Below, piece after piece: positions 28,817-36,320 of a stretch of 64,000 bases of DNA. Source of the DNA: Gordonia sp. 'Campus' (GTDB taxonomy: Bacteria; Actinomycetota; Actinomycetes; Mycobacteriales; Mycobacteriaceae); NCBI RefSeq assembly GCF_022206305.1, contig NZ_JAKOIW010000007.1:186001-250000 (forward strand), given 5' to 3'. The notes below the pieces were generated by a model. The model searched no databases, was not told the origin of the DNA, and was given only the letters and a program-made list of their open reading frames with translations. How positions within the stretch are numbered: the first letter of the stretch is position 1; every line of letters starts with the position of its first letter. The position numbers and the translations under genes were made by a program.

Positions 28817-29704
28817 ATGACGAACTCGCCCGACGGCGGGGATCCGCGAGATCCGTCCGCCGCACCCCGGCCGGACGCCGAGCCCCATGCGCAGTCCTCG
28901 GCCGATCCGCAGTCCGCGGCGTGGGAGCCCACCCGAAAAGCATCGGTGACCGAGCCGGAGACGGGTTCGGTCCCGGTGTCCTCGGCCCCGGGCGTCGTTC
29001 CGGAGGGCACCGAGGTCCCCGACTCGCACAGCCCCGCCGACGACGTCACCCGTGTGATCCGCACCGGCGGCGCACCATCGGGTGGAACCGACGGTGGGCC
29101 GGTGCATCCCCCGGCGGGCGCTCCTCCGCCGGCGGGTCCGGCGCCGTCGGGCTACGGTTCCACTCGCGTGATCTCGACGCGCCCGCCCGCCGGGCCACCC
29201 CCGCAAGTCGGACGTCCCCTCGCCGGTCCGCGTCCCCAGCCAGGGCAGCCCGGTCGTTATCCGCCCGGCCCCGCCCGGCCTCCGGGCTACGGACCGCCGC
29301 CCGGTCACGGGCAGCCCGGGGCGTCGATGCAGGGGCAAGCCGCACGGCACCCCTACAGCCAACCTTCGCCGGGCCCGTCATCCGCACCGGACGTGCGGCC
29401 GCAGGACGGGCCGTTGCAGGACGGGCAGCTGCAGGACGGGGCCGGAAGGTCCACCAACACTCTCGCCGTCGTCGCGCTGGTCGCGTCGCTGCTGGGCCTG
29501 GTGTGCAGTGGCGTCGGCGGGCTCGTCGGACTGGTGCTCGGTGTCGTCGCCCGCAAGCAGATCGCGGCGTCCGACGGCACCCAGACCGGCGACGGTGTCG
29601 CCCTCACCGCGGTCATCATCGGCGCGTTCGTCGCGATCGTGTGGATCGCATACTGGCTGGTCGTCGTGCTGACCGAGGCCCGCACACCGTGGGACTACTT
29701 CTGA
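28817..29704 (+). CDS. Second DUF4190 membrane protein, Pro-rich
   Basis: 295 residues. A long disordered Pro/Gly/Ala-rich N-terminus (1-215) contains two similar TRVI segments (DVTRVIRTGG and GSTRVISTRP). It is followed by the DUF4190 core: LAVVALVASLLGLVCSGVGG, VLGVVARKQIAASDGTQTGDGV and a second helix. It is a paralogue of the upstream gene in its core only. ATG 28817 has GTGAAAGG 6 nt upstream; an earlier in-frame ATG at 28757 has no such site. Function unknown. Confidence 0.72.
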   Translation: MTNSPDGGDPRDPSAAPRPDAEPHAQSSADPQSAAWEPTRKASVTEPETGSVPVSSAPGVVPEGTEVPDSHSPADDVTRVIRTGGAPSGGTDGGPVHPPAGAPPPAGPAPSGYGSTRVISTRPPAGPPPQVGRPLAGPRPQPGQPGRYPPGPARPPGYGPPPGHGQPGASMQGQAARHPYSQPSPGPSSAPDVRPQDGPLQDGQLQDGAGRSTNTLAVVALVASLLGLVCSGVGGLVGLVLGVVARKQIAASDGTQTGDGVALTAVIIGAFVAIVWIAYWLVVVLTEARTPWDYF

Positions 29705-29883
29705 CATCGCAGCGGGCCGGCTGGGCGATGGAGCCCATTTTGGAGCTGGGCGTCCTCGCCAGGTAGTCTGGTCGGGTTGTGTGCCGCGCCCGCGCGGGCA
29801 GAGGGGCGCACTGATGAGGCCGATCCAGTGACGACATGCGTCACCAGCGGCCACGCAGACCACAGTAGGAGAAGGGCTCAACC

Positions 29884-30057
29884 ATGGCTGTACCGAAGCG
29901 CCGGATGTCGCGGGCGAACACCCGTAGCCGTCGATCGCAGTGGAAGGCGGAAAACCCCGCACTGCAAGAGGAGAAGGTGAACGGCGTTCCCGTGCGGATT
30001 CCGCGTCGGCTCGTCAAGGCGGCTCGCGCCGGCCTCATCGATCTGGATCGTCGCTAG
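29884..30057 (+). CDS. rpmF: 50S ribosomal protein L32, cysteine-free form
   Basis: 57 residues beginning [20 protein letters not shown], the universal L32 start. The C-terminal [17 protein letters not shown] stretch (here [19 protein letters not shown]) matches actinobacterial L32. The CxxC...CxxC zinc ribbon of other L32 proteins is absent, so it needs no zinc. AGGAGAAG precedes ATG 29884 by 9 nt, and a strong terminator follows. In mycobacteria rpmF also lies shortly before mprA; here about 13 kb of accessory genes separates them. Confidence 0.95.
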   Translation: MAVPKRRMSRANTRSRRSQWKAENPALQEEKVNGVPVRIPRRLVKAARAGLIDLDRR

Positions 30058-30097
30058 TCTCGTCCGGTAGCCGTTCCGGCACCGCACCGTCTCACCG

Positions 30098-30131
30098 ATG
30101 ACCGCCCCCGGGATCGTCCGGGGGCGGTCAT
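30098..30131 (+). terminator. rpmF terminator
   Basis: ATGACCGCCCCCGG (30098-30111) pairs perfectly with CCGGGGGCGGTCAT (30118-30131) around a 6-nt loop. Confidence 0.85.
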
Positions 30132-30184
30132 TCGTGTGCGGAAGTGCCCGGGACGGCGCGCAGTGTCCTGAGTGAGGTGTTCTC

Positions 30185-30793
30185 GTGCTGCTCGAGGTGC
30201 TGAACTTCGCGGGTATCGCGGTCTTCGCCGCGTCGGGTGCCACGTTGGGGGTCCGCAAGGACTTCGACATCTGGGGCATCATCACCGTCGGAGTGCTCAC
30301 CGGCGTCGGTGGCGGAGTGATCCGTGATGTGCTGCTCGGCATCAATCCGCCCGCCTCGATAGACGGGTGGGGTCCGGTCGTCACCGCGACCGCCGCGTCT
30401 GTCGTGGTGTTCTTCTTCCACCCGGCCTTCACCGCGCTGCACCGCTCGATCCTGGTTCTGGACGCGTTCGGGATGGGTCTCTTCGCCGCGACCGGTGCCG
30501 GGATCGCGATCGACGTCGGCGCCAGTCCCTTCGCGGCGACCACCGTCGGACTCCTCACCGCGGTCGGCGGTGGTGTCCTGCGCGACGTGATCTCGAACGA
30601 GATCCCCCTGCTGCTTCAGCCCTCCGACCTGTACGCCGTACCCGCGGTCCTCGGCGCCGCAGTGGTCGCGGTGGGAGCCACTTACACGTCTGCCCCGGGA
30701 TGGGTGTGGCTCGTCGTCGGGTCGGTGCTCGCCACCGGGCTCCGGCTCGCGAGCCTGCGTTTCGCGCTGCGCCTCCCGACGGCGCGCCGCTGA
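30185..30793 (+). CDS. TRIC/UPF0126-family cation channel-like membrane protein
   Basis: 202 residues and seven membrane helices built from two inverted repeats, each carrying the family motif: GVGGGVIRDVLLG near 40 and AVGGGVLRDVI near 126. Bacterial members are trimeric potassium-type channels; some were earlier annotated as glycine transporters. GTG 30185 follows GAGGTG. It is convergent with the DUF559 gene, and the gap holds a palindromic repeat. Confidence 0.88.
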   Translation: MLLEVLNFAGIAVFAASGATLGVRKDFDIWGIITVGVLTGVGGGVIRDVLLGINPPASIDGWGPVVTATAASVVVFFFHPAFTALHRSILVLDAFGMGLFAATGAGIAIDVGASPFAATTVGLLTAVGGGVLRDVISNEIPLLLQPSDLYAVPAVLGAAVVAVGATYTSAPGWVWLVVGSVLATGLRLASLRFALRLPTARR

Positions 30794-30800
30794 CCCCGCT

Positions 30801-30873
30801 CGCAAACCCACCACCGTTGGACAGGTCCACCACCGATCACCCGGTGGCTTTGTCCATTAGGGGTGGGTTTGCG
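30801..30873. repeat. 73-bp palindromic repeat, copy A
   Basis: Outer arms CGCAAACCCACC and GGTGGGTTTGCG are perfect; the full 31-nt arms match at 24 positions. The repeat overlaps the 3' end of the DUF559 gene, supplying its last codons (residues FANPPLMDKATG). It shares the CAAACCCACC...TGGACA...GTCCA...GGTGGGTTTG design with copies B and C. Confidence 0.85.
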
Positions 30874-31832
30874 AAGGGCGGTGCGCCGGCGATGCGAAGA
30901 GCGTCGGTGAGCAGGGCGGCGAACGCGGCCTTGTCCTGAAGGTCCCGCCACGTCCATCGGACGACGGTGTACCCCAACGCCCGCAGCTTGTCTTCACGGG
31001 CTTTCTCTTCCACGACCGTCTGCCAGGCGGGTTTGTCGCCGCCGAGGGCGCCGCTGTACTTGACCATCCCGTCGAACTCGCCGATGACTGTGCCGGCGAG
31101 AAGGAAATCGACCCGGGCGGTGAACGAGTCGTCGCCGATGGTCACCTGCTGGCGGGGGATCGGAATCCCGGGGATCTCGAACATCACTGCACGGCTGAGG
31201 GATTCGCCCACGCTCTCGGAGAGCTTGCTCGCCATCGGCAGCATTCGACGTAACGTCTCCACGCCCTTGAACCGTTTGCTCGACTCCAGGATCTTCGCCA
31301 GCCGGTCAGGGTCGGCCCCGGCGGCGAGCGCGGAATCGAGCACGACAAGCGCTTGGCGGCTGGTGCCGAGCCGGGCGACGTCGCACGCGGTGCGCTCGAC
31401 CGAGGTGACACACACCCCGTCGACGACCATGACGTCCTCCGAGGCGACGACGGCCTGGTGTCTCATCACGCGAGCGGACCGTTTGCCGACCTTCGGCGAC
31501 GTGACGTGAACCCGGGCGACGTCGGGACTCAGCATCGGGAGTCCGTGGATCGCTGCGGCCGACACGTGACTGAAGATCCGGCCGGGCTCGCCGGCGGCGG
31601 CCGCCGCCAACACGGTGAGACGGTGCTGCTCGATCCGGGCGAGTCCGGCGACCAGCTCACGATCGGCCATCGCCCCGGGCCACAACCGGGTGAGTTGCCG
31701 GGCGTCGACGCGTCGCTGCAACTGTTTGTCGGTGCTGTCGGTTCGAACTGCGTCAGAGCGTCGAACAAGGCCGTGCTGATCGGTCGCGAGGTCCATGAGT
31801 CTTGGACGCACCCGGGGCGTCGCCGGTGCCAC
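30837..31832 (-). CDS. AbiEi-like N-domain plus DUF559 (Vsr-fold) putative endonuclease
   Basis: 331 residues. The N-terminal MDLATDQHGLVRRSDAV winged-helix segment, followed by RIFSHVSAAAIHGLPM and CVTSVERTACDVARLGTSRQALVVLDSAL, matches AbiEi-type antitoxin/transcription regulator proteins. The C-terminal RVDFLLAGTVIGEFDGMVKY has a PD-(D/E)xK layout (Asp, Glu-x-Asp, Lys), and LRALGYTVVRWTWRDL is typical of DUF559. It could be a nuclease or regulator; activity is unproven. Start GTG 31832 is the longest, ATG 31796 the alternative. No toxin gene is adjacent. It is bracketed by repeat copies A and B. Confidence 0.75.
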   Translation of the reverse strand: MAPATPRVRPRLMDLATDQHGLVRRSDAVRTDSTDKQLQRRVDARQLTRLWPGAMADRELVAGLARIEQHRLTVLAAAAAGEPGRIFSHVSAAAIHGLPMLSPDVARVHVTSPKVGKRSARVMRHQAVVASEDVMVVDGVCVTSVERTACDVARLGTSRQALVVLDSALAAGADPDRLAKILESSKRFKGVETLRRMLPMASKLSESVGESLSRAVMFEIPGIPIPRQQVTIGDDSFTARVDFLLAGTVIGEFDGMVKYSGALGGDKPAWQTVVEEKAREDKLRALGYTVVRWTWRDLQDKAAFAALLTDALRIAGAPPFANPPLMDKATG

Positions 31833-31837
31833 CCATA

Positions 31838-31910
31838 GACAAACCCACCGCCGATGGACAGCTCCTCCACCTCGACGGTGGTGGATGTGTCCATCGGTGG
31901 TGGGTTTGTC
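31838..31910. repeat. 73-bp palindromic repeat, copy B
   Basis: GACAAACCCACC and GGTGGGTTTGTC form the perfect ends; the 33-nt arms pair with a few mismatches around CTCGACG. It lies between the SDR stop (31927) and the DUF559 start (31832). Its right arm equals the right arm of copy C over GTGGATGTGTCCATCGGTGG and beyond. Confidence 0.88.
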
Positions 31911-31926
31911 CCGGGGGCGCGGGCGG

Positions 31927-32697
31927 CTACTGAGCGATGTACTTGTTGACGGTCCGGTTCAGGAAGTTGGGGATGAACTTGGCGGCATTCTGTAGGAACA
32001 GGGTCTGGGCGCCGACGGAGTAGCTCGTGCGGTGCAGCAGCTTGTCCTGGCGCGTGGGGTGCACCGACTCCCAGATCTTCTCGGCGACCTGCTCCGGGGT
32101 GATGCGGATGCCGAGCGTCTTGGTGGACTTGGCGCCACCGGTGGCCAGTGCGGTTTTCGCCCACAGCGGCCAGATGCTGACGACGCGGATGTCGTCGTGC
32201 TCCCATTCCAACTCGAGCGCCTCGGTGAGGCCGGCGACGAAGAACTTGGTCGCGGAGTACACGGCGATGCCGGGCTGGCCGTAGATGGCCGACGCCGATC
32301 CGATGTTCACCAGGTGCGCGCCCGGCGTCTTCTTCAAGTAGGGGTAGGCGGCCTGGGCGCCGAGGGCGACGCCGAGGGCGTCGATGTCGATCTGACGCTT
32401 GATCTGATCCGGCGTGATGTGGTCGATCTGGCCCTCGTGGAGGATGCCGGCGTTGTTGTCGAGCACGTCGAGGGTGCCGCCGGTGTGCGAGGTGAACTCG
32501 GCGAGGGCGTCGGCCCACTGATCGGGCTCGCGGACGTCGATGGTGCCGGTGATGAAGTCGGGATGGTCTGCCTTCACCTTCGCCAGGGCGTCCGGGTCGA
32601 CGTCGTAGACGCCGACCGTCCATCCTTCGCGTCCGAACCGCTCCGCGGTGGCGAGACCGATACCGGCGGCCCCACCGGTGATGAAGATGGAAGGCAT
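31927..32697 (-). CDS. Short-chain dehydrogenase/reductase
   Basis: 256 residues of the classical SDR family. The N-terminal FITGGAAGIGLATAERFGR binds NAD(P). Asp in VYDVD after strand two favours NAD+. DNNAG, catalytic Ser in NIGSASAIY and YSATK (Tyr/Lys) are present. The C-terminus (LLHRTSYSVGAQTLFLQ) has a basic/hydrophobic extension. It is divergent from the diiron oxygenase gene and shares its regulatory region, so both may belong to one oxidation pathway. Substrate unknown. Confidence 0.9.
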   Translation of the reverse strand: MPSIFITGGAAGIGLATAERFGREGWTVGVYDVDPDALAKVKADHPDFITGTIDVREPDQWADALAEFTSHTGGTLDVLDNNAGILHEGQIDHITPDQIKRQIDIDALGVALGAQAAYPYLKKTPGAHLVNIGSASAIYGQPGIAVYSATKFFVAGLTEALELEWEHDDIRVVSIWPLWAKTALATGGAKSTKTLGIRITPEQVAEKIWESVHPTRQDKLLHRTSYSVGAQTLFLQNAAKFIPNFLNRTVNKYIAQ

Positions 32698-32822
32698 GCG
32701 AACTCCTGTCGATGAACGGGTACTGCATTGACGGCGCTGACCTGCGGCGATCGTGTCCGATGTCGAACTTACCGGTGAGTATATTCGCTGATTCGTTTAC
32801 TCCGTCACCAGGCGGTGCTATC

Positions 32823-32859
32823 TTGACAACACGCATTGTCATTACATCGATCATTGTCA
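32823..32859. promoter_or_regulatory. Promoter with TGACAA-N6-TTGTCA dyad
   Basis: A consensus -35 TTGACA (32823-32828) is embedded in the dyad TGACAA (32824-32829)/TTGTCA (32836-32841). A third half-site TTGTCA follows at 32854-32859. The layout suits a TetR/MarR-type dimer controlling the divergent SDR and oxygenase genes. No regulator gene is adjacent. Confidence 0.5.
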
Positions 32860-32889
32860 CGATCGACGACGACCGGAAGCGAGTTCTCC

Positions 32890-33813
32890 ATGACCGCCGC
32901 GATGGAACGATCAGAGAATGTCATCAGTCTGCGTGACCAGGGCACCGAAGAGGTGTCGGCACGCTTGCTGGCGTCGGCTGCCCGGCTCTCGCGCAACGCG
33001 ATGACCGAGATCGACTGGTCCAAGCCGATGGACCCCACCAAGTACGGCTGCAGCCCGGAATGGTCCTCGCTGTACGGCACCGCGTACTGGGACGAGCTCA
33101 CCGAGGAGCAGCGCATCTCGGTCACGCGCCACGAGTTCGCGTCGATCATGAACATCGGGATCTGGTTCGAGATGATCCTGCAGGAGATGGTGATCCGCGA
33201 TCAGTACCTCGGGGACTACCACGGTTCGGAATTCCAGTTCGCCCTCACCGAGGTCGCCGACGAGTGCCGGCATTCGCTCATGTTCGCGAAGGCCTCGGAG
33301 AAGATGGTCGGTGCGTCCTACCATCCGTCGAAGAAGGTCTCCCGGCTGGGCAAGATCTTCATGCAGACCGCCAAGAACGAGGTCGCATACGCGGGAATCC
33401 TTGTCGCCGAAGAAGTCCTGGACGTCTTCCAACGCGGATGCATGCGTGACGACCGGGTTCTCGACTTCATCCGCACCGTCAACGAGATCCACGTCCTCGA
33501 GGAATCGCGGCACATGAAGTTCGCGCGGGAAGAGGTCCGCGACTCGCTGCAGGGCGTCAGCTGGGCGCGCCGCCAGTTCAGTGCCCTCTCCGTGGCGATC
33601 GGGGCCTACTTCATCGTCACGAGTCTGGTGCAGCCCAAGGCCTTCGCCGACGCCGGGCTCGACGTCGACCGAGCCGTCCGCGAGATGCGCGGCAACTCGC
33701 ACTTCCACTCGATGATCCGCAGTAGCTGCGCCCACCTCATGGAGTTCCTCGACGAGGTCGGCCTGCTCACCAAGCCCGCCATGCGTTACTACCGGAAAGC
33801 GCACATGCTCTGA
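32890..33813 (+). CDS. AurF-like diiron oxygenase
   Basis: 307 residues. Helices with EMILQEMVIRDQ, LTEVADECRHSLMFAKASE and IHVLEESRHMKFAREEVR carry the Glu and ExxH ligands of a carboxylate-bridged diiron centre, as in p-aminobenzoate N-oxygenase AurF. ATG 32890 follows a GGAAGCGAG tract. Its stop overlaps the start of a ferredoxin-ferredoxin reductase fusion (TGATG), which can supply electrons. The reaction could be N-oxygenation or hydroxylation; substrate unknown. Confidence 0.83.
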   Translation: MTAAMERSENVISLRDQGTEEVSARLLASAARLSRNAMTEIDWSKPMDPTKYGCSPEWSSLYGTAYWDELTEEQRISVTRHEFASIMNIGIWFEMILQEMVIRDQYLGDYHGSEFQFALTEVADECRHSLMFAKASEKMVGASYHPSKKVSRLGKIFMQTAKNEVAYAGILVAEEVLDVFQRGCMRDDRVLDFIRTVNEIHVLEESRHMKFAREEVRDSLQGVSWARRQFSALSVAIGAYFIVTSLVQPKAFADAGLDVDRAVREMRGNSHFHSMIRSSCAHLMEFLDEVGLLTKPAMRYYRKAHML

Positions 33814-35429
33814 TGTTCGTCATCACCCAATCATGTTGCAGCGACGCGGCATGCGTCTCGGTGTGCCCGGTGAACTGCATCCACCCCACACCCGAGGAAC
33901 GCGGTTTCGGCAGCTCCGACATCCTGCACATCGACCCTGAGGCGTGCATCGACTGCGGTGCCTGTGCCGACGCCTGCCCCGTCGACGCGATCTACCCCGC
34001 GGACAAGCTCGGTACCCGCGACAAGGTGTTCATCGACATCAACGCCGACTTCTACAAGAACAATCCGGACGTGAAGTCGGGTTGGGCTCCGGTGGACGAG
34101 GAGTCCGGATCCACGGTCAACTACCCGGACGTCCCGAAACTGCCTGCAGGACTGCGGGTCGCGTTGGTGGGAACGGGACCGTCGGGCGGCTACGCGCTGC
34201 GGACACTGCTCGACCGCACCGAGGCGCAGGTCACCGTCATCGACAAGCTGCCGACGCCGGGCGGGCTCGTCCGGGCCGGCGTCGCACCGGACCATCCCGG
34301 AACCAAGGGGGTCCTGCGTGGCTTCGACCTCCTGTACCGCGATCCGCGCGTGACGATGATGACCAACGTGACCGTCGGGGACGGCCCCGGCGAGATCACG
34401 CCCGCCGAGCTCGCCGAGCACTTCGACGCCGTGTTCTACGCGGTCGGCGCGAGCGAGTCACGGCGCCTGGGCATCCCGGGTGAGGACCTGCCCGGATCGA
34501 CATCCGCCACCGACCTCGTGGCCTGGTACAACGGTGTGCCCGGCGTCGATGCGGGACCGCCCCTCCGTCGGGGGACGACCGATGATCCGGCCACGGGTCG
34601 CGCGGTCGTCGTCGGAACGGGCAACGTCGCGCTCGACGTCGCACGAATTCTCGTGTCGCCACCGGATCTGCTCGCGACGACCGACATCGCCGACCGGGCG
34701 CTGGACATCCTGCGCGAGCAGAATGTCCACGAGGTCGTGTTGCTGGGTCGCCGGGATCAGGCCTCGGCCGCCTACACCGCAGCCGAATACCGTGCGCTGT
34801 CGGAGATCCCGGGCGTCGACGTCGAGGTCATCGACGGCCTCGACGACGAGGTGCCGTCCTTCGCGGAACCGGCCGACCCGGCACGGCGTCGAATCGTCTT
34901 TCTCTTCCACAGCTCACCGGAAGAGATCACGGGCGACCCGCAGGTCGCGTCGATCACGGTCCGTACCGGCGAGGGACGCCACCACATCGCGACCGACCTG
35001 GTCGTCCGGTCGATCGGCTACCGGTCGACGCCTATCCCCGGGGTGATGTTCGACGACCAGCGCGGGGTCTTCGGCAACGTCGACGGCCGGTTGGTCGACG
35101 AGACGGGCGGCATCGTCCCGGGCGGATACGTACTGGGATGGGCGAAGCGCGGCCCCAGTGGCGGAATCGGCGCGAACAAGATGTGCGCGACCAGTACCGT
35201 CGAGGACTTCATCGACGACGTCGCAGCCGGGCGACTCAAGCGCACCGAGCGTGAGCCGGGCGCCTTCGGCGCACTTGTGCGCAAGCGCGTCCGGACGGTC
35301 ATCGGATACCGAGGCATGCGCGCCATCGACCGTCAGGAACGTCGTCGGGGTCTCGAGCAGGGCCGCCCGCGGGTGAAGTTCACGCAGATGGCGGAGATGG
35401 TCGGCGCAGCGGGGTGGCGCCGGACCTGA
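33813..35429 (+). CDS. Ferredoxin-fused ferredoxin-NADP+ reductase (FprB-like)
   Basis: 538 residues. The N-terminal ferredoxin has a first cysteine set (Cys8, Cys14, Cys18, Cys22) resembling 7Fe proteins and a [4Fe-4S] set Cys45-x2-Cys48-x2-Cys51-x3-Cys55-Pro. Then come the FAD domain (LVGTGPSGGYALRTLL near 117) and NADP site (VVGTGNVALDVARIL near 265), with KRGPSGGIGANK near the end. It resembles mycobacterial FprB. The ATG overlaps the diiron oxygenase stop, so the two are probably a redox pair: NADPH to FAD to Fe-S to oxygenase. Confidence 0.9.
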   Translation: MFVITQSCCSDAACVSVCPVNCIHPTPEERGFGSSDILHIDPEACIDCGACADACPVDAIYPADKLGTRDKVFIDINADFYKNNPDVKSGWAPVDEESGSTVNYPDVPKLPAGLRVALVGTGPSGGYALRTLLDRTEAQVTVIDKLPTPGGLVRAGVAPDHPGTKGVLRGFDLLYRDPRVTMMTNVTVGDGPGEITPAELAEHFDAVFYAVGASESRRLGIPGEDLPGSTSATDLVAWYNGVPGVDAGPPLRRGTTDDPATGRAVVVGTGNVALDVARILVSPPDLLATTDIADRALDILREQNVHEVVLLGRRDQASAAYTAAEYRALSEIPGVDVEVIDGLDDEVPSFAEPADPARRRIVFLFHSSPEEITGDPQVASITVRTGEGRHHIATDLVVRSIGYRSTPIPGVMFDDQRGVFGNVDGRLVDETGGIVPGGYVLGWAKRGPSGGIGANKMCATSTVEDFIDDVAAGRLKRTEREPGAFGALVRKRVRTVIGYRGMRAIDRQERRRGLEQGRPRVKFTQMAEMVGAAGWRRT

Positions 35430-35511
35430 GGTCCACCGTCGGCGCGGAGTCCCGCCGCGCCGGCGCTCGACCGTGGCACGATCGGGGTTCCGGCATGTCG
35501 AGGGAGGCACG

Positions 35512-35865
35512 ATGACGACGACCGATACCGACCAGAAGTGGCGCGAGCGATCGTTGTTCGTGGTCTTCGTGGCTGCTCTGGTGAGCCAGAACGCCATCGC
35601 GATTCCCTACGTACGGAGAAACGGTCCCGAGTCGGTGAAGGACTTCTTCGTCGGCGACATCCTGAAGACGACGCCAGGCCGGTTTGCGATGGTGGACCTC
35701 ACCTTCGTCGTCATCGGATTTCACCTGTGGGCCTTCGCCGAAGCCCGCCGACTCCGCATCCTGCCGTGGTGGGCCGCCTCGGTGGTTTTGACCTTCGGGG
35801 TGGGTATCGCGACTGCGATCCCGTTCTTCTTCCTCGCGCGGGAGCGGGCGCTCGGCTCGCGATAG
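35512..35865 (+). CDS. DUF2834-like small membrane protein
   Basis: 117 residues with three predicted helices (LFVVFVAALVSQNAIAIPYV, AMVDLTFVVIGFHLWAFAEA, WWAASVVLTFGVGIATAIPFFFL). The spacing resembles DUF2834 proteins. GGGAGG lies 5 nt before ATG 35512. Function unknown. Confidence 0.7.
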   Translation: MTTTDTDQKWRERSLFVVFVAALVSQNAIAIPYVRRNGPESVKDFFVGDILKTTPGRFAMVDLTFVVIGFHLWAFAEARRLRILPWWAASVVLTFGVGIATAIPFFFLARERALGSR

Positions 35866-35972
35866 TCCTAATGCCCGCGCTCTCCTCGGCGAGCGGGCCC
35901 GGTGAGAACCAGACAACGCCGCCGTAACACCGCGGCAAGTCGCATTTCATGCGCCTCGCGGATAGTGGCCGC

Positions 35973-36320
35973 ATGTCGAGCACTCCACATTTCCTGCAGG
36001 GTGTCTACGCTTTCGCCGGCACGGGGCTGACCAGGCCGGGGCCGATCGATGCTTCACTGACCTTCGTGGTCCCGTCGGGAATGACGGCTCAGCCGTTGTA
36101 TTTTCGCGGCGGCAACAGCTCCGATGAACTGATCTGCGTCACCCTGGTGCGCGACGGGTCGCCGATGCGGATGTTCCCGATGGGCGCGCGGTCGTCGGTG
36201 AACGTGCCGCTGCGTGTCGTCGAGGACGTGGATCCCGACTCGAGGCTGGAACTGGTTCTCGCTGCACCCGAAGGGGCCAGTGGTGAGGTCGTGGTCGACT
36301 TCGGGCTGGTCGTGTTCTGA
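35973..36320 (+). CDS. Unknown beta-rich protein heading the nitrite reductase operon
   Basis: 115 residues from ATG 35973 (ATG 35949 would add eight). I do not recognise the family. Alternating polar/hydrophobic stretches (ASLTFVVPSGMTAQPLYFRG, ELICVTLVRDGSPMRMFPMG, SRLELVLAAPEGASGEVVVD) suggest a small all-beta domain. No signal peptide, cysteine or membrane helix is seen. Its TGA overlaps ATG of nirB (TGATG), so it is translated with nitrite reductase and may be an assembly or regulatory accessory. Confidence 0.7.
   Translation: MSSTPHFLQGVYAFAGTGLTRPGPIDASLTFVVPSGMTAQPLYFRGGNSSDELICVTLVRDGSPMRMFPMGARSSVNVPLRVVEDVDPDSRLELVLAAPEGASGEVVVDFGLVVF

Noticed and set aside
30801..31910. Insertion sequence with a transposase
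   Set aside because: The bracketed gene has no DDE or Y1 transposase motifs and no target-site duplication was recognised, so only a repeat association is claimed.
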